From Orientallactaga sibirica (lineage: Eukaryota; Chordata; Mammalia; Rodentia; Dipodidae), in contig JAEOAD010000005.1 in NCBI GenBank assembly GCA_036365145.1, forward strand, positions 8,376,001-8,440,000: a stretch of 64,000 nucleotides of DNA, written 5' to 3'. Below, piece after piece: positions 46,278-58,052 of the stretch; positions within the stretch are counted from its first letter, which is position 1, and each line of letters begins with the position of its first letter. The notes below the pieces were generated by a model. The model did no database searches. It was not told the origin of the DNA and saw only the letters and a list, made by a program, of their open reading frames with translations. Position numbers and translations under genes: made by a program.

Positions 46278-46430
46278 CTTTTTTTTTTTTTTTTTTTCCT
46301 TTTTGGTTTTTCGAGTTAAGGTTTGACTCTAGCTCAAGCTAACTTAGAATTCACTCTGTAGTCTCAGGGTGACCTTGAACTCACTACAATCCTCCGACCT
46401 CGGCTTCTCGAGTGCTGGGATTAAAGGTGG
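46278..46430 (-). mobile_element. B1 SINE, diverged
   Basis: Minus-strand B1: poly(T), AGCTAACTTAGAATTCACTC, CAGGGTGACCTTGAACTCAC and TGCTGGGATTAAAGG. Several mutations. Confidence 0.9.
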
Positions 46431-46507
46431 ATCCTCTTCTTTTTTATTGATATTTTATGCCTAAGATTATTTGAGAATAATGGGGAAAAAATCACATACA
46501 ATGGTTT

Positions 46508-46603
46508 TATTTTTTTTTTTTCTTTTCTTTTCTTTTCTCTTCTCTTCTCTTCTCTTCTCTTCTCTTCTTTTCTCTTTCTTTCTTTCTTTCTTTCTTTTTT
46601 TTT
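46508..46603. repeat. polypyrimidine tract, (TTTTC)n (TTCTC)n (TTTC)n
   Basis: Almost 100 bases of T and C with changing unit length. The highly basic frames on the minus strand (lysine, arginine and glutamate runs) are read-throughs of this tract. Confidence 0.97.
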
Positions 46604-46627
46604 GAGGCAAACCCAACAGACTGGCTG

Positions 46628-46868
46628 GCCTTTTATTATGAAAAGAACTAGAGCAAGCACAAGAGGGAGAGAGAAAGAGAAAGAATTGGTGAATCAGAGC
46701 CTCCAGCAACTATACTCAAACTCCAGATGTGTGCCACACCTTGTGCCCATGTGAGAACCTGAGCATGTGTCACTTTGGCTTCTGGCTTATGTAGGATCTG
46801 GAGAGTGAAATGTGGGTCCTTAGGTTCATAGGCAAGTGCCTTAACTGGTAAGCCATCTCTCTAGTCCT
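46628..46868 (-). mobile_element. tRNA-derived SINE type A, with insertion
   Basis: Minus-strand SINE: ATCAGAGCCTCCAGCAAC, ATACTCAAACTCCAG, CTGGCTTATGTAGGATC, GCCATCTCTCTAGTCC. Between TTGTGCCCAT and the GGCTTATG block it has about 40 extra bases (CGAGCATG-like text around 46755-46785), so it is longer than most copies. Confidence 0.85.
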
Positions 46869-46967
46869 GATTTTCTTTTTAATTAAGCAAAAAAGAGGGT
46901 ATACATGACTTTCCAGTTATTTTCTGTTGATGGAAACTTGATGTCTTATAACTAAAAAAATCTATGA

Positions 46968-47218
46968 GGGCTGGAGAGATGGCTTAGTGGTTAAGGCACC
47001 TGCCTCCTAAGCCTAAGAACGCTGGTTCCAATCTCCAGGTCCCACGTTTAGCCAGATGCAAAGTGACACAAGGGTGCAATGCCGCACTTGACCACAAGGG
47101 GCACACACATCAGGATTTCGTTCACAGCAGCTGAGAGACTGCTGGTGAGCCCATCTTTTCTGTCTCCCTCTTACTCTCTGTCTGTCTTTCTCTGTGTTTC
47201 TGTCCAAAAATAAATTTT
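46968..47218 (+). mobile_element. tRNA-derived SINE type B
   Basis: Plus-strand type B SINE: GGCTGGAGAGATGGCTTAG, CCTAAGAACGCTGGTTCC, GCCAGATGCAAAGTGAC, CAATGCCGCACTTGACC, CAGCTGAGAGACTGCTG. The target duplication AAAAAAATCTATGA lies at 46954-46967 and 47219-47232, partly within the A-tail. Confidence 0.95.
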
Positions 47219-47299
47219 AAAAAAATCTATGAAATTGAACTTTATATAAGTAGTCATATACCTTCAGGGGACAGAAAAGAGAATAAATTTTGAGTTTTT

Positions 47300-47335
47300 G
47301 TGTGTGTGGTTTTGTGTGTGTGTGTGTGTGTGTGT
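47300..47335. repeat. (TG)n microsatellite
   Basis: TG units with one GTTTTG interruption, in otherwise unique DNA. Confidence 0.95.
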
Positions 47336-47751
47336 CTTGGTAAAGGGGAACATAAACTCTTAGCCGTTCTATAATTTTTGAATTTCAAAGATATTTTTAA
47401 GTTGTAAGTTTACAATTTGCTTATAGTTTGAAGAAATGCATGAAAACATGCTAAAATTTTAAATACTACACATATAAGTGCTTATTGGAGAAAAAGATGC
47501 ATATAGTATCCTATGAGCAGCTAAAGTATTGTGGACCTCTTGTATTGAAAGGAATATTGAGAATAAGTAGTTTCAGTTTATTCACCTAAGAAAAAATACT
47601 TCAGACAATGTCCTGCTTCAAAATAAGTAGCCAAAATAGTGAACATGTGGGGAGATAAAATGGAAAATATACAAGTAATGTAATGACAATATTCTTAGAA
47701 TTTTATAGTAGTAGGATAACCAAAATTTTGTATGGTTGGTTATATATCACT
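47336..47751. other. unique sequence, no gene seen
   Basis: No repeat or gene recognised. Confidence 0.5.
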
Positions 47752-48083
47752 TGCTTTCTCATTTCTGTGACAAATATATGAAAAGAAGGAGCTTAAGGAA
47801 GGTAGAGTTTATTTTGACTTATAGTTCCAAGGTCTGCTTTCCACTATGATGGCTGATATATGGTGGTGGGAAAAGGTAACCTGCTTGTCACACTGGAATC
47901 AGAAAACAGACAGTAAATAGTCAGTGGGATACACAACCCCAAGGCCCTGCCCTCCAGTGATCCTTCTCCCAGCAAGACTCCACCTCCTAAAGATTCTGCA
48001 GCTTTCCCTACCACAGCTGGGTACTAAGTGTTCAAATTCACTGGCTTCTGGTAGAGCACTTACATTCAAACCACCACAAAGCA
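47752..48083 (-). mobile_element. MaLR-like LTR
   Basis: Minus-strand copy: TTTCTCATTTCTGTGACAAA, GGTAGAGTTTATTTTGACTT, GCAAGACTCCACCTCC and the end CATTCAAACCACCAC. Same arrangement as 28681 and 35047. Confidence 0.6.
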
Positions 48084-49259
48084 CCTCCATAAATCATGCT
48101 TAACTCCTGGATCTAAATGGAAAAAAAACTCTGAAATTATAGCCATTAACAAAGTTGATGAAGGGGCATATGCAATGAAAAACAATGAATAAAACTAATT
48201 GACCACTAATTTTGAATATTTCCAATGCTTTGATGTGCAAAATTGATTAAAAATAATGCATAGCTTAAGATGAACCAGTTTAACATCTTTATGATTTGCA
48301 TTATCAATGCTTTTCTCAGTCTTTAATGAGGTCTGTGTTGTCTCTCACTGTCTTCCAGCCTAAGGGGACAGAAGTCTGCAACTTAGGCTGAGATAGCAAT
48401 GTTTATGTGATGGGGATAGGACACGATTAGCAACCACACACTTACATTTCAAGTCTTTCCTTAAATTTTTCTTTTCTATACAAATATCATTAGCCAAATA
48501 AGTTACATTGCCATGCCTTCTGATGTGAACAGTCAAATATACAACATATATCCAGAAGCAATACCATTTATAACACAAGGGTAGATATTAATAATCATTT
48601 TATAGGGGTTGAAAGGGAGGAAATTTTTCCAAAATCATAAAACAGTCTTCTGTACTTCTAACAATAAAACGTAACAAAATCCACATTTAACTTGAAGAGC
48701 TCAATAACAATAAAAGTTGAAGTTAATATAAAAGTATGTCCTATTAGAAATGAGAAGTGTATGTAACCCCAACACAGGGATGATAGATTAACTTATATTA
48801 ATGTCATTTACCACACATGAGTATATGAGAAAAAATTTGGCTACTAGTGGTTCATGCCTCCATCCAGAAAATCATTAACAAGTTACTCAAGGAGAACTAT
48901 AGACCTTACCTGCCGAACTAGTAAGCAAGTTAACATTCTCTTACAAAGATGGTTTAGTAGCTGACCTGTACATAACCTTTGTAAAAGAATATTAATCATG
49001 CATAAAATGTTCACTTGATGTATATTGGAAAACTTTATATCAAATCATAAAATATAGCTCTGAGGTGGGAAATCATGATTTACATGTTTATATCTTCCAG
49101 GTAGACATCAACATTTGAAATAGATGTCACCAATTAAAGTCCTTACAATTGGACTTGCTGAACTGAAGAATTGTGTCAGATTAGAAGATTTAAATAGATA
49201 CTTAATAGGAGCTTTTCAGTAAGCAGGAGTCATTCTTTTGTTTTCACTATTGACTTTAA
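48084..49259. other. AT-rich unique sequence, no gene seen
   Basis: No repeat or gene recognised. Confidence 0.5.
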
Positions 49260-49332
49260 GGTCAAATCACTGTCGTCCTGTCTCAGCTTCCTGAATGTGG
49301 GGATTACAGGTGTACACCACCATGCCTGACTC
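49260..49332 (-). mobile_element. old B1-like SINE fragment
   Basis: Minus-strand remnant of a 7SL-derived SINE: GTCTCAGCTTCCTGAATGTG, GGGATTACAGGTGTACACCA and CCATGCCTGAC. It uses ATTACAGG in place of the ATTAAAGG of the younger B1 copies here. Confidence 0.65.
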
Positions 49333-49689
49333 TAGGTGCCATTCTTAAACACAATATCGAGTTGATTACAAGAAAAAGAATCATATTATATATTGTAATC
49401 ATAATTTTTTAATTTGTGATCCTAATTAAACAATATTTCATCATTAAACCAGTTTAAAATCTAGTCATTTTCCAATAACCATGTTTATGTTTTGACAGTG
49501 ATGGCTAATATTATTCAAGACATTTTCTAGATTATATTTATTCAGTCAACCATGTTGTAAGTTGCTTTGTTATCCATGTGCCTGACCATTTCCAGTGACT
49601 TGATTTCAAGTAAAACAGATGATTATCCATAGTTTTGGTGCTCTTTATCCAACTAATTGAAGAATTTTAGGCAAAGACTGATGGTTCCT

Positions 49690-49872
49690 GAAGGAAAACT
49701 TGGTCAGAAATGCTGAGCAAGTTTTCAGGCAGCTGGACTTTCCCACAAATATTGGATTTTGTATCCTTCCCAACATCTTAAGCCAATCCCTAAATTTCTA
49801 ATAAATGTCCCTGGTTCTTTGTCTTTCTGACTCTAATTTTGGATCTCTGTGTCGCTGTGAGCCCCACCACCC
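49690..49872 (+). mobile_element. possible LTR 3' part
   Basis: Contains AATTTCTAATAAATGTCCC followed by T/C-rich text (TTCTTTGTCTTTCTGACTC) and a GAGCCCCACCACCCA end, which looks like the R-U5 part of an LTR. No partner or target duplication found. Confidence 0.3.
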
Positions 49873-52524
49873 AGCTCATATACACCCTCTACCAATTGAG
49901 ATTTTTCAACTCAACATTTTGTTTTGATTTTTGAGGTATGTGAAATCTACATACATACATACATCATAAGTGTTCTTTGAACTTCAAATTTTCCTCTTAT
50001 TCTTGAGTGTGACTTGTGAAAGCACACTTTTTATGGTGCTGTGGAGTGTCACAGCTACCATTAAGTCATGTGGCTCACAGGAAGACAATCAATGCAATCT
50101 GTTGCAAGCTAAGGTGTTTAACAGGCTCTGCATACTGCATTCATTTTTAACTTTCAATATTTTACATTTATAATGGTCATATGAAGATGAGACCTCATGA
50201 TAAGTAGAGGAGCATCTCTGTGTTCATCTATCTATCACCTTCTATCTACTATCTATCAATCACTATCTAATCTATCATATCTATCATCCATCGATCTATA
50301 TACCTATCATCTGTATATTATCCATGCATCTGTTTCTGTCATCTATCTATATAAACTATCCATTATTTAACTTATTTGTCATATATCTTTATCATCCAAT
50401 ACATTGATTTATCATCTATCATCATCTATATATCAGTGATCTATCTAAGTATGCATCCTTTATTTATCATCTCTCTCATTTCTGACTTATGCAACCTCTT
50501 TTGAATCAAACAGTTAATTAGAGTTTATTGTGCCTAATGGCCAAACATCAGACTTAGAAATGAGTTCAGGTCTTCAGCATATCCTCTCCCCTCACTTCAG
50601 AGCTCAGCTGGCAGAGACAGTGAATTTTTCTCAAATGCTTGCAAGAAGAAATCACTCTGAAATCCAATCAAAGACCTGGTTGGAATGGTATCTCATCAAT
50701 ACTGTTGTGTCAAACACATCTTGGCCATAACAAGGAACAAGGCCATAACAAGGGACAGGAAAGGGACGGAGAAGTAGAAGGGGCAGACATTTGTTGAGAA
50801 ACAGTCAATGCATTCCACATACCAGAGTTCATGCATCAACCTCTGTGTAAATCTTGTAAAACAAGAATATCATATATTAGAATAATTTTATGATCACAAT
50901 GGGAATGGCATTGAACAAAGGAAGATGGTAAAATAAGATAGAAGGGATTTTCACTGATAAATTTGTTAATGTATACTGATCAGTTGATTTTTGAAAAATC
51001 TATTTTTGGCAAATGTAGTAAATACTGAAGTTATTATTATGTTCACATTATCTACATATCATACTAATTATAACTGTGTATAAAACAGAAAAGGGGCACA
51101 TCCCAAAATAACAAATAATTTCTAAAATATTCACAGTTAAACATGATGATCCCTGACTATAAAAGCATTCAATCCATCAAAATATTAGCTTAAGTCTAAA
51201 ACAAGTTAAAATGGTTCATGTTTTTTAAAGAAACAGTTAATATACATAATATATATATTAATAATAGTAAAAACAGTTACTGCTATTATAGTTACCATTT
51301 CAAATTTCAAAGAAACTAGTGATTTAAAGTTTTATATTTTCAATGCTTAAGGGAAAGCTTTCAAAAATACAGAGCAAAATATAACAGAAAAGATTTGCCA
51401 TAGCAATGATAAATTTAAAACCAAAAGGGCTATTAGGACACAAACAACATCAGAAATCAACATAAGATAGGTATGACATTAGAAAACCACATGAAATTTT
51501 ACCAGAGGTTCCACTCAGCATTGTTACAGCTACATCAAGCAAACTCCATTGAATTCAGTGAGTTACATTCACTTTAATAATGTAAACTGAAGGCTCACAT
51601 ACAGTGTAGTTATAGGCTAGGAGGAGATGTATTGAACAAATCAAATAGGTTCTGTCACCTCAGCATGTGTCCTCCTATAGAATGACAATAGTCACACGGT
51701 TACTAACTGTGGCACAGGCTAGAGTGTACAAATGTACAATCACTAAGGCACATTCTAGGAACATCTATATCAATTTGAGTGATTCAGAAAGAGTGGGCCA
51801 GATCTAAAATTAAATGATAAATATATTGTGTGGGTATTGACCATTACCAAACAAAAGTTTTTCATGAAGAACCAAAAGGGAAATGTTTCTAGACTAAAAA
51901 CTACACTGATTTGAGACTGAAAAAAAAAAATACACTATAACAAAGGACATCGCAGCAAACTCAGAATTCTTACTGCAGAGAAAGACTACATACTAAAGAA
52001 TGACAAACATTATTATCAAAGCTTTTGTTTTTTAACTCACTGTCCAAATAAAGTAAGTATACATTGTAAAAATAAGAGGGGAAATGTTAAATATGAATAA
52101 TTTACTGAGGTGAAAGACAGAAATATGAAAAATTTTCCAATATGAGTAGAAATAAAAAGGTATGTTTAATAATGAAAATTAAATAGCTAGCATTAAAATA
52201 CCATATATAAAAATACCATATATATAAATACCATATATACATAAACACCATATATATACCATCTCCCAAACCTAATGAAATATATGTTGAAGAAATAAAA
52301 ATAAAATAGTAGGATTTAAATGTGGGCCAAAGTATCAAAGTGTTAAATTAATATTACAGATGGGTTAGTAATATTGAGCCAAAATTGAAGTTCTCCTCCT
52401 CTAAATATAACAAAAAGAAGAAAATAATGGAATAAAATATCCAGTAAGAATTGACCCAAACAAAATTTAAACACAATTATCTTTTTTTTTCTCCAAAAGA
52501 AAAAATAGATGCCTGAATTTGAAA
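49873..52524. other. AT-rich unique sequence, no gene seen
   Basis: Apart from the TATC array no repeat is recognised. A short array of about 16-base units (CATATATAAATAC type) lies at 52197-52255. No frame has a recognisable domain. Confidence 0.5.
50227..50475. repeat. degenerate (TATC)n array
   Basis: About 250 bp of interrupted TATC units (for example CTATCTATCACC, CTATCATCCATC), with decayed spacing. An old tetranucleotide array that has lost its purity. Confidence 0.9.
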
Positions 52525-52536
52525 AGTAAATGATTA

Positions 52537-52756
52537 GGGCTAGAGGGATGGCTTAGCTATTAAGGCACTTGTCTGAAAAGCCAAAGTACCCAGGTTTGAT
52601 TCCCCAGGACCCACGTAAGCCAGATGCACAAAGTGGAGCATGCATTGCGAGTTCATTTGCAGAGGCTGGAGGCCCTGGTGCGTCCATTCTCCCTCTCTCT
52701 CTGTGACTCTTTCTCTCTCTCAAGAAAAAAATAAAATAAAATAAATATTTAAAAAT
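52537..52756 (+). mobile_element. tRNA-derived SINE type A
   Basis: Plus-strand type A SINE: GGGCTAGAGGGATGGCTTAG, GGTTTGATTCCCCAGG (B box), GCCAGATGCACAAAGTGG, CT tract and AAATAAAATA tail. The perfect 12 bp target duplication AGTAAATGATTA lies at 52525-52536 and 52757-52768. Confidence 0.96.
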
Positions 52757-52768
52757 AGTAAATGATTA

Positions 52769-53814
52769 ATAAAGGAAGAAACAAATGGAAGCTGAACAAT
52801 ATATTTTTTATAATTTTGTAATTCAAAGACCAAGAATCTAAGTAAAAATATGCTCACTAGACAGCTATGTTTACCAGTTACCTTTATGGGAAAATAATAA
52901 CATTGCCTCAACCTCTACATTATGAGCAGCACATGACAGGTGGGAACAATTTGTCTCATCATGAATTGAGTCAATAGTATTGATCTCAACCACACCTTCT
53001 CCCCCACCCCGCCTCTGGCTTGACTCAACTACAAGTTCAAAGACACCAACACAACATACTACAGAGTCATCAAGATATTGTCTAATGCCAGGTTACTTAT
53101 TATGACCCAAGGAGTGGAGTTTACAGTGACTTTCTAATCTCTAGTGTATTTATGAAGACATGTCGGGGACAAAATACAGGGCAACCGTGAGCAACCTGGC
53201 TTTTCGTGAAAATCATTCCATCAGCTCATTCTGCGTACAAGCATATAGCCCACATGGGCTCGGATCACTCGCACGTAGAACTTTCAGAACTGGATTTGAA
53301 TCATGATTAGTCCATTCGTTTGTTTAAGCCACGTGGGCAGTTTCAGAGGCTGCTGTCCCTGTGAGCACCTCGCATGACCTACGCTAAGGCGAAGAGGGCA
53401 CTGAAATTAATCCAGGCTGCAGACAGACGGGGGGAACAACAGCAGCAGTCTCTGACAGGACCTCAGACACAGCAGTGTCAGTACAGCACCGGCCTTTACA
53501 GGCACTTTTGAAATTTTTTTAAGCACATTGATGGCAAATTCAGCAGGCTGACAGTCAGGTTGCTTGCTGCCATTGGACGTAGGTAGATCCTCTGATTGTT
53601 GGGCCATGAAGTGCTTCTCTGCTGCCTGACTTAGCTGACAAGGACCGCAGTCCTAGCACCGGCTCCCTTGCATCCTCCAAGGAAAAACATGTTACTTCTC
53701 CATATTCCATATTCCACCCCCCACACATCTCCAAAGATGCTGTGTCCCAACTGAATAGCTATAACCTCACCTTTTCTATGGACATCTTTTTTTGAAAAAA
53801 ATCAAACCATCTTC
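52769..53814. other. unique sequence, no gene seen
   Basis: No repeat recognised. The 66-residue minus frame at 53407-53607 has no recognisable domain. Confidence 0.5.
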
Positions 53815-54016
53815 TTTTTATTTATTTATTTATTAGAGATAGAGAGAGGGAGAGAGAGAGAGAGAATGCACACGCCAGGGCCTCTAGCCACGGCAGACAA
53901 CTCCAGACCCATGCACCACCATGTGCATCTGGCTTTCGTGGGACGTGGAGAACTGAAATGGGGTCCTTAGGCTTCTCAGGCAAGCACCTTGACCACTAAG
54001 CCATCCCTCCAGCCCA
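53815..54016 (-). mobile_element. tRNA-derived SINE type A
   Basis: Minus-strand type A SINE: TTTATTTATTTATTTATTAG, GA tract, CCAGGGCCTCTAGCCAC, CATGTGCATCTGGC, head GCCATCCCTCCAGCCC. Body well kept. Confidence 0.94.
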
Positions 54017-54918
54017 CCCTCCACGACATCATTACTGAAGCAGACATCTTAGTGTCAGATGTAATGAGATAAGCCCTTTTTCCAAAGGGCTTTGCAGACA
54101 TCTCTTCCATTCCTTATTTGGCATATAAGGAAGAAGAGGGGAGATCACCGTAGATCCTGTCACTGCCTCTCTCATGTACAGCATCCCAGCCAAAGCATCC
54201 AGGTGGATTGACCGGGTGGTCCTATGGCTGAGACTAGATGAGAACAAAAGGTATCAAGCCCAGGAATGGTCAGAATACTAAATTCTCAAAATATTTAGAC
54301 ATGACCCTTGACCTGATTAAACAGCCTCAGTTTTCAATGTATGTTATTATACAGTGTGTCCTAAGAGCATATGGAAAGTGAGAGTGAAGGCATTTTGAGT
54401 CCTGTTTAGAAGAGCTTCTCCTGTTGACTAAAGAGAGTAAACACCTTAGACAGTAGTGCAGGTGACATATCCATAAAATACCTGGGTTATAGCTCCAGTG
54501 CTGGACAGGCCTGACTCAGTCGTACGGTGGGTAACAGTTCCAGGCTGCAGAGGATCACGGAACCATTCAACGTGCAACACAAGAGAGTTCCACTTCACTG
54601 ACCAGTGTTCTCGCAAGAGATAGACGATAGGACCAGAGCAGCAAAAGAAGACGTAAGCTGAACGTCTGACCATAGTAAGCCACCCAAACTGAGTCGGAAG
54701 AAAACCAAATGCCCAAGGCTAGAAGCCAGAGAGAACATGGTCCCATGATACGTGGACTCTCACCATATGAACAGGCTTACTGGCTCAGGAGTTAGAAGCC
54801 TGCACATGATGTTGGGTTTTGCATCAGAAACAGAATGCTTTCATTGTGCACAGTTGCTGCATCCAAAATGACAATCTCTTCAGAAAGCCACTGTGGAAGA
54901 ACGGGTGGTATATCCTTA
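54017..54918. other. unique sequence, no gene seen
   Basis: No repeat recognised. Minus frames at 54032-54247 and 54446-54673 show no domain. Confidence 0.5.
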
Positions 54919-55025
54919 ACTGTCCTGACTGTCCTGTCCTGACTGTCTGACTGTCTGACTGTCCTGACTGTCTGACTGTCCTGACTGATTGTCTGTCTGT
55001 CCTGACTGTCTGACTGTCCTGACTA
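54919..55025. repeat. (CTGACTGTC) minisatellite
   Basis: Roughly ten to twelve units of TCCTGACTG and TCTGACTG type, mixed 8 and 9 base units, with a few variants such as TGATTGTCTGTCTG. The array is bounded by unique sequence on both sides. Confidence 0.97.
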
Positions 55026-55380
55026 TGTATGGCACAGCCCGGCTGCTATCCTTGCAGCCATGGTTAGGGCCCTTAAGGGGAATGTTTTAAACTGTCACCT
55101 GATAGACTTGTGGTGCTATAAGAGAGAGCTATGCCTTTGACCCCAGCCCAGGAGTTCGTAATTCACTCGTCTGTATCTGAGGAGTCCTGCTTAAAGGAAG
55201 ATCATGACTTTCCCCATCCCACAGTGGAAACCCTCGGCACAAGTTATGTTCCAGAGTCATCCTTGGGCTGTATGACGCCTACAAACCAATCCACACCAGC
55301 AGATTTTTTCTTCACGGAGCTACGAATCAGTCAACAAACCTAACGTGTTTAGAGCAACAAGAGGCCTCATCATGAATTAA
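55026..55380. other. unique sequence, no gene seen
   Basis: No repeat recognised. The 70-residue plus frame at 55131-55343 has no recognisable domain. Confidence 0.45.
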
Positions 55381-55900
55381 TTTTTTTTTTCCTTTTCTTT
55401 TTCTTTTTCTTTTTTTTTTTGTTTCAGACAATAAAGGGTGGAATAAAATGTCCCCCACAATGTAACAGTCAATTTTGCATTTAAATTTAAGATGATGCTA
55501 GGTCATGTCGGCTGGGGTCTTCAATGCAGCATGTCCTTCTCTCCGATTAGAACTAGTGAGCCCTTTGTTGAATCTCCTGTAACACCCTTAAGTGGATTCC
55601 CTGGGTCAGTAATTTAGTTTCAAGAAAGTTGTGCGCCAGCTGCCTGTTCTGTACGGGGTATACTTGCGGCGGCATCCGGCAGGTGGCGCTGTTGGACTGG
55701 ACGATGACCCGCTGTTTTCGGCAGCGCCTCTCCAGTGCGTGACGACTCCTTCTCCTCGGGGGATTCGATATTATTTTTCTTGGACCAGCAGCAGGAAGGA
55801 AGCGAAGATGAACCCTTTTGCAAGCTTGAACGTTATAGCTCCTGGACTGGGAGAATTTCCTCTTACCATGGATGGATGGGAAGGGCAAGCACATAAACAA
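55381..55900 (-). pseudogene. candidate processed pseudogene, parent not identified
   Basis: Read on the minus strand, a CpG-bearing block (55630-55800) leads to a region ending in an A-rich stretch (complement of 55381-55422). This arrangement fits a retrocopied mRNA with its tail. A 115-residue minus frame (55553-55900) and a 67-residue alternative frame overlap; neither has a domain I recognise. The tail is interrupted by G residues, as in an old poly(A). Without a parent this stays a candidate. Confidence 0.35.
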
Positions 55901-55949
55901 TAGTCATAATTACACCTACAGCAATAAACTATGCAAAGTATTATTTTAT

Positions 55950-56900
55950 TAGTGTATGCTAATTGTAAAATTATTGAGTTTCATTATGAAATTTCCATAC
56001 ATACATGCCATATACTTTCATGATATTCAGCCTCTCTCTTACCTTGTCTCTCTTCTGCTCTTTCCTTCCACATTACTTAACAGTTCTACTTTTACTTTCA
56101 TTTCATTTAAATAATAGTCTTCAATTCCATCTAATTTCTTGGCTCTTTATGGCTGATAATATTTCATAATATATACATATGTATATATAATAGATTGATA
56201 TAGTTGTAATTGTCTTTATCCATTCATCGATGAATAATCAGACTGATTTCATAACTTCCTTAGTGTGAATACTGCGGAAACTAACACGGATATGCAGGTA
56301 TCTGATTCTCTAGCTAGGGTACATACCCAGGAGTGGTATGAATGAATCATGTGATAATTCTATTTTTAATTTTGTTGAGAACCTCGACTAATTTCCATAG
56401 CTGCTTTAAGTTAGTAAATTTATATTCCCATGAATAAGAGTCCTTTTCTTCGGATTTCTAACCAAAAAAATTTTTTTGTCATTTTTGTTTCTTGATGATA
56501 GCCTTTCAAATTGGGGTGAGACAGAACCTCAAAATAGTTTTTTTTAAGATTTATTTTGTTTTATTTTACTTAGTTGAGAGAAAGAGGCAGATAGAGAGAG
56601 AGAGAAAGAGAGACAATGTGTTAACCAGGGCCTTCAGCCACTGCAAATGAACTTCAGATATATGAACCACTTTGTACATCTGGCTTATATGGGTCCTGGG
56701 GAATAGAATTTGCTTCTTTTGGCTTCACAGGCAATTGCCTTCACCACTAACCCATCCTCTAGCCCTCAAAATGTTTTTTATTTGCATTCTTCAATGACTA
56801 CAAGCATTGAACACTGCTCATGTACTTATTGACAATGTGTGGGTCTTATCTGCAAAGTGTTCAGTTCATTTGTTCACTTATTGACTGGAATGTCTGCTCT
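55950..56900 (-). mobile_element. LINE-1 3' region, antisense, split by SINE
   Basis: Strong match in order to the antisense L1 3' region of many mammals: AATATTTCATAATATATACA, TTTATCCATTCATCGATGAA, GGGTACATACCCAGGAGTGG, GAGAACCTCGACTAATTTCC, TTGGGGTGAGACAGAACCTC, then after the SINE TTTATTTGCATTCTTCAATG and TCAGTTCATTTGTTCACTT. No ORF2 frame. Confidence 0.82.
56536..56763 (-). mobile_element. tRNA SINE type A nested in L1
   Basis: Minus-strand type A SINE: TTTTACTTAGTTGAGAGAAAG, CCACTGCAAATGAACTTC, CATCTGGCTTATATGGG, end CCCATCCTCTAG. The 9 bp target duplication CCTCAAAAT lies at 56527-56535 and 56764-56772, inside the L1 text. Confidence 0.93.
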
Positions 56901-57004
56901 GAAAGGACTCAATATGCCTCTGGCTCCTCCAGCAAGAACACTTGGATTTTTCTTCACCTTTGAATTTTGGCTCTTTCTCTGCTCTCAAAATTGAACACTG
57001 ACTG

Positions 57005-57378
57005 GAATGGTTTGAATATAAAATGTCCCCTGTAGACTCATGTGTCCAAATACTTAATGCCCAGTTGGTGGCATGGTTGGGGATGGTTCTGGAACCTTTT
57101 AGGAGGTAGACCCTTGCTAGAAGAAGAGTGTCACTGGGAGTCAGGCTTGAGGCTTTACAACCTGGAGCTGCTTACTGTTGTGTTTATATGTTCTTCCCCC
57201 CTGCTCATGTGAAAATGTGACACCAGGCTTCCTACTCTGCCATGCTTTCTCTACCTCCGTAGTTTGCACCCAGACATGGGAGCTGAAATAAATTCTTTCC
57301 TTCCCTAAGTTAAATCTGGGCAGGGAATTTGTTCCAGAACAGAGAAATAAGCTGACATTGATATTATAGTTGGTGTTA
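57005..57378 (+). mobile_element. MaLR-like LTR
   Basis: Plus-strand copy: GAATGGTTTGAATATAAAATG, TCCCCTGTAGACTCATG, CCAGTTGGTGGCATGG, CCTTTTAGGAGGTAGACCC, GAGCTGAAATAAATTC (poly(A)-signal region) and AATAAGCTGACATTG. The order matches the copies at 60444 and, in reverse, at 28681, 35047 and 47752. Confidence 0.65.
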
Positions 57379-57671
57379 CAACATATACCCTTGACTGGAA
57401 ACTTAAAGGGGGCACAACTGAAGTGCAGGTCTCAAAGGGATGGGGAGGGTGATAAGAAGGAAACTCATTTTCCCCTTGTAGCTTTTTTTTCTTTCTCTGT
57501 GGCACTTGCTTTGTTGAACTGAAGAACTCCATGTTTTTGCCATATCTATTTGTGATTTTCCCTTTCCCAAAGTGACTGAATATGGAGCCCCAAAGTGGCT
57601 AAACTGATTTTATTACAGTTTGTGTCCCTACCTTTTCAAAAACTCCATAAAAAATCATATTGTAGTTTTAT

Positions 57672-57838
57672 TTTTTTTTCCTTTTTTTCCCCTTTGTTTT
57701 TCTGAGGTAGAGTCTCACTGTAGTCCAGGCTGACCTGGAATTCAGTATGTAGTCTCAGGGTGGCCTTGAACTTACTGTGATCCTCCTACCTCTGACTCCA
57801 AAGTGTTGGGATTAAAGGTGTGTGCCATCATGCCTGGC
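57672..57838 (-). mobile_element. B1 SINE
   Basis: Complete minus-strand B1: T-rich tail, TGTAGTCCAGGCTGACCTGG, GCCTTGAACTTACTGTGATC, TGTTGGGATTAAAGGTGTG and CATGCCTGGC. TGTAGTTTTA and TGTAATTTTC outside form a probable target duplication. Confidence 0.95.
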
Positions 57839-57849
57839 TGTAATTTTCT

Positions 57850-58052
57850 TTTTAAATATTTAATTTAAAAATTTATTTGAGAGAGGAAGAGAGCGAGAAT
57901 GGGCATGCCAGGGCCTCCAGCCCCTGCAAACCAACTCCAGACTCATGTGCCACTTTGTACATCTGGCTTGTATGGGTACTGGGGCATCAAACCTTGGTCC
58001 TTTGGCTTTGCAGGCAAACACCTTAACCACAAAGGCATCTCTCCAGCTCTGT
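57850..58052 (-). mobile_element. tRNA-derived SINE type A
   Basis: Minus-strand type A SINE directly after the B1: AATTTAAAAATTTATTTGAG, GGGCATGCCAGGGCCTCCAG, CATCTGGCTTGTATGGG, GCATCTCTCCAGCTC. Confidence 0.93.

Noticed and set aside
46421..46709. Two lysine/arginine/glutamate-rich minus-strand frames
   Set aside because: They are translations of the polypyrimidine tract at 46508-46603.
54919..55025. Possible coding repeat or CRISPR-like array
   Set aside because: Units are contiguous 8-9 bp with no spacers and mixed lengths that do not hold a frame.
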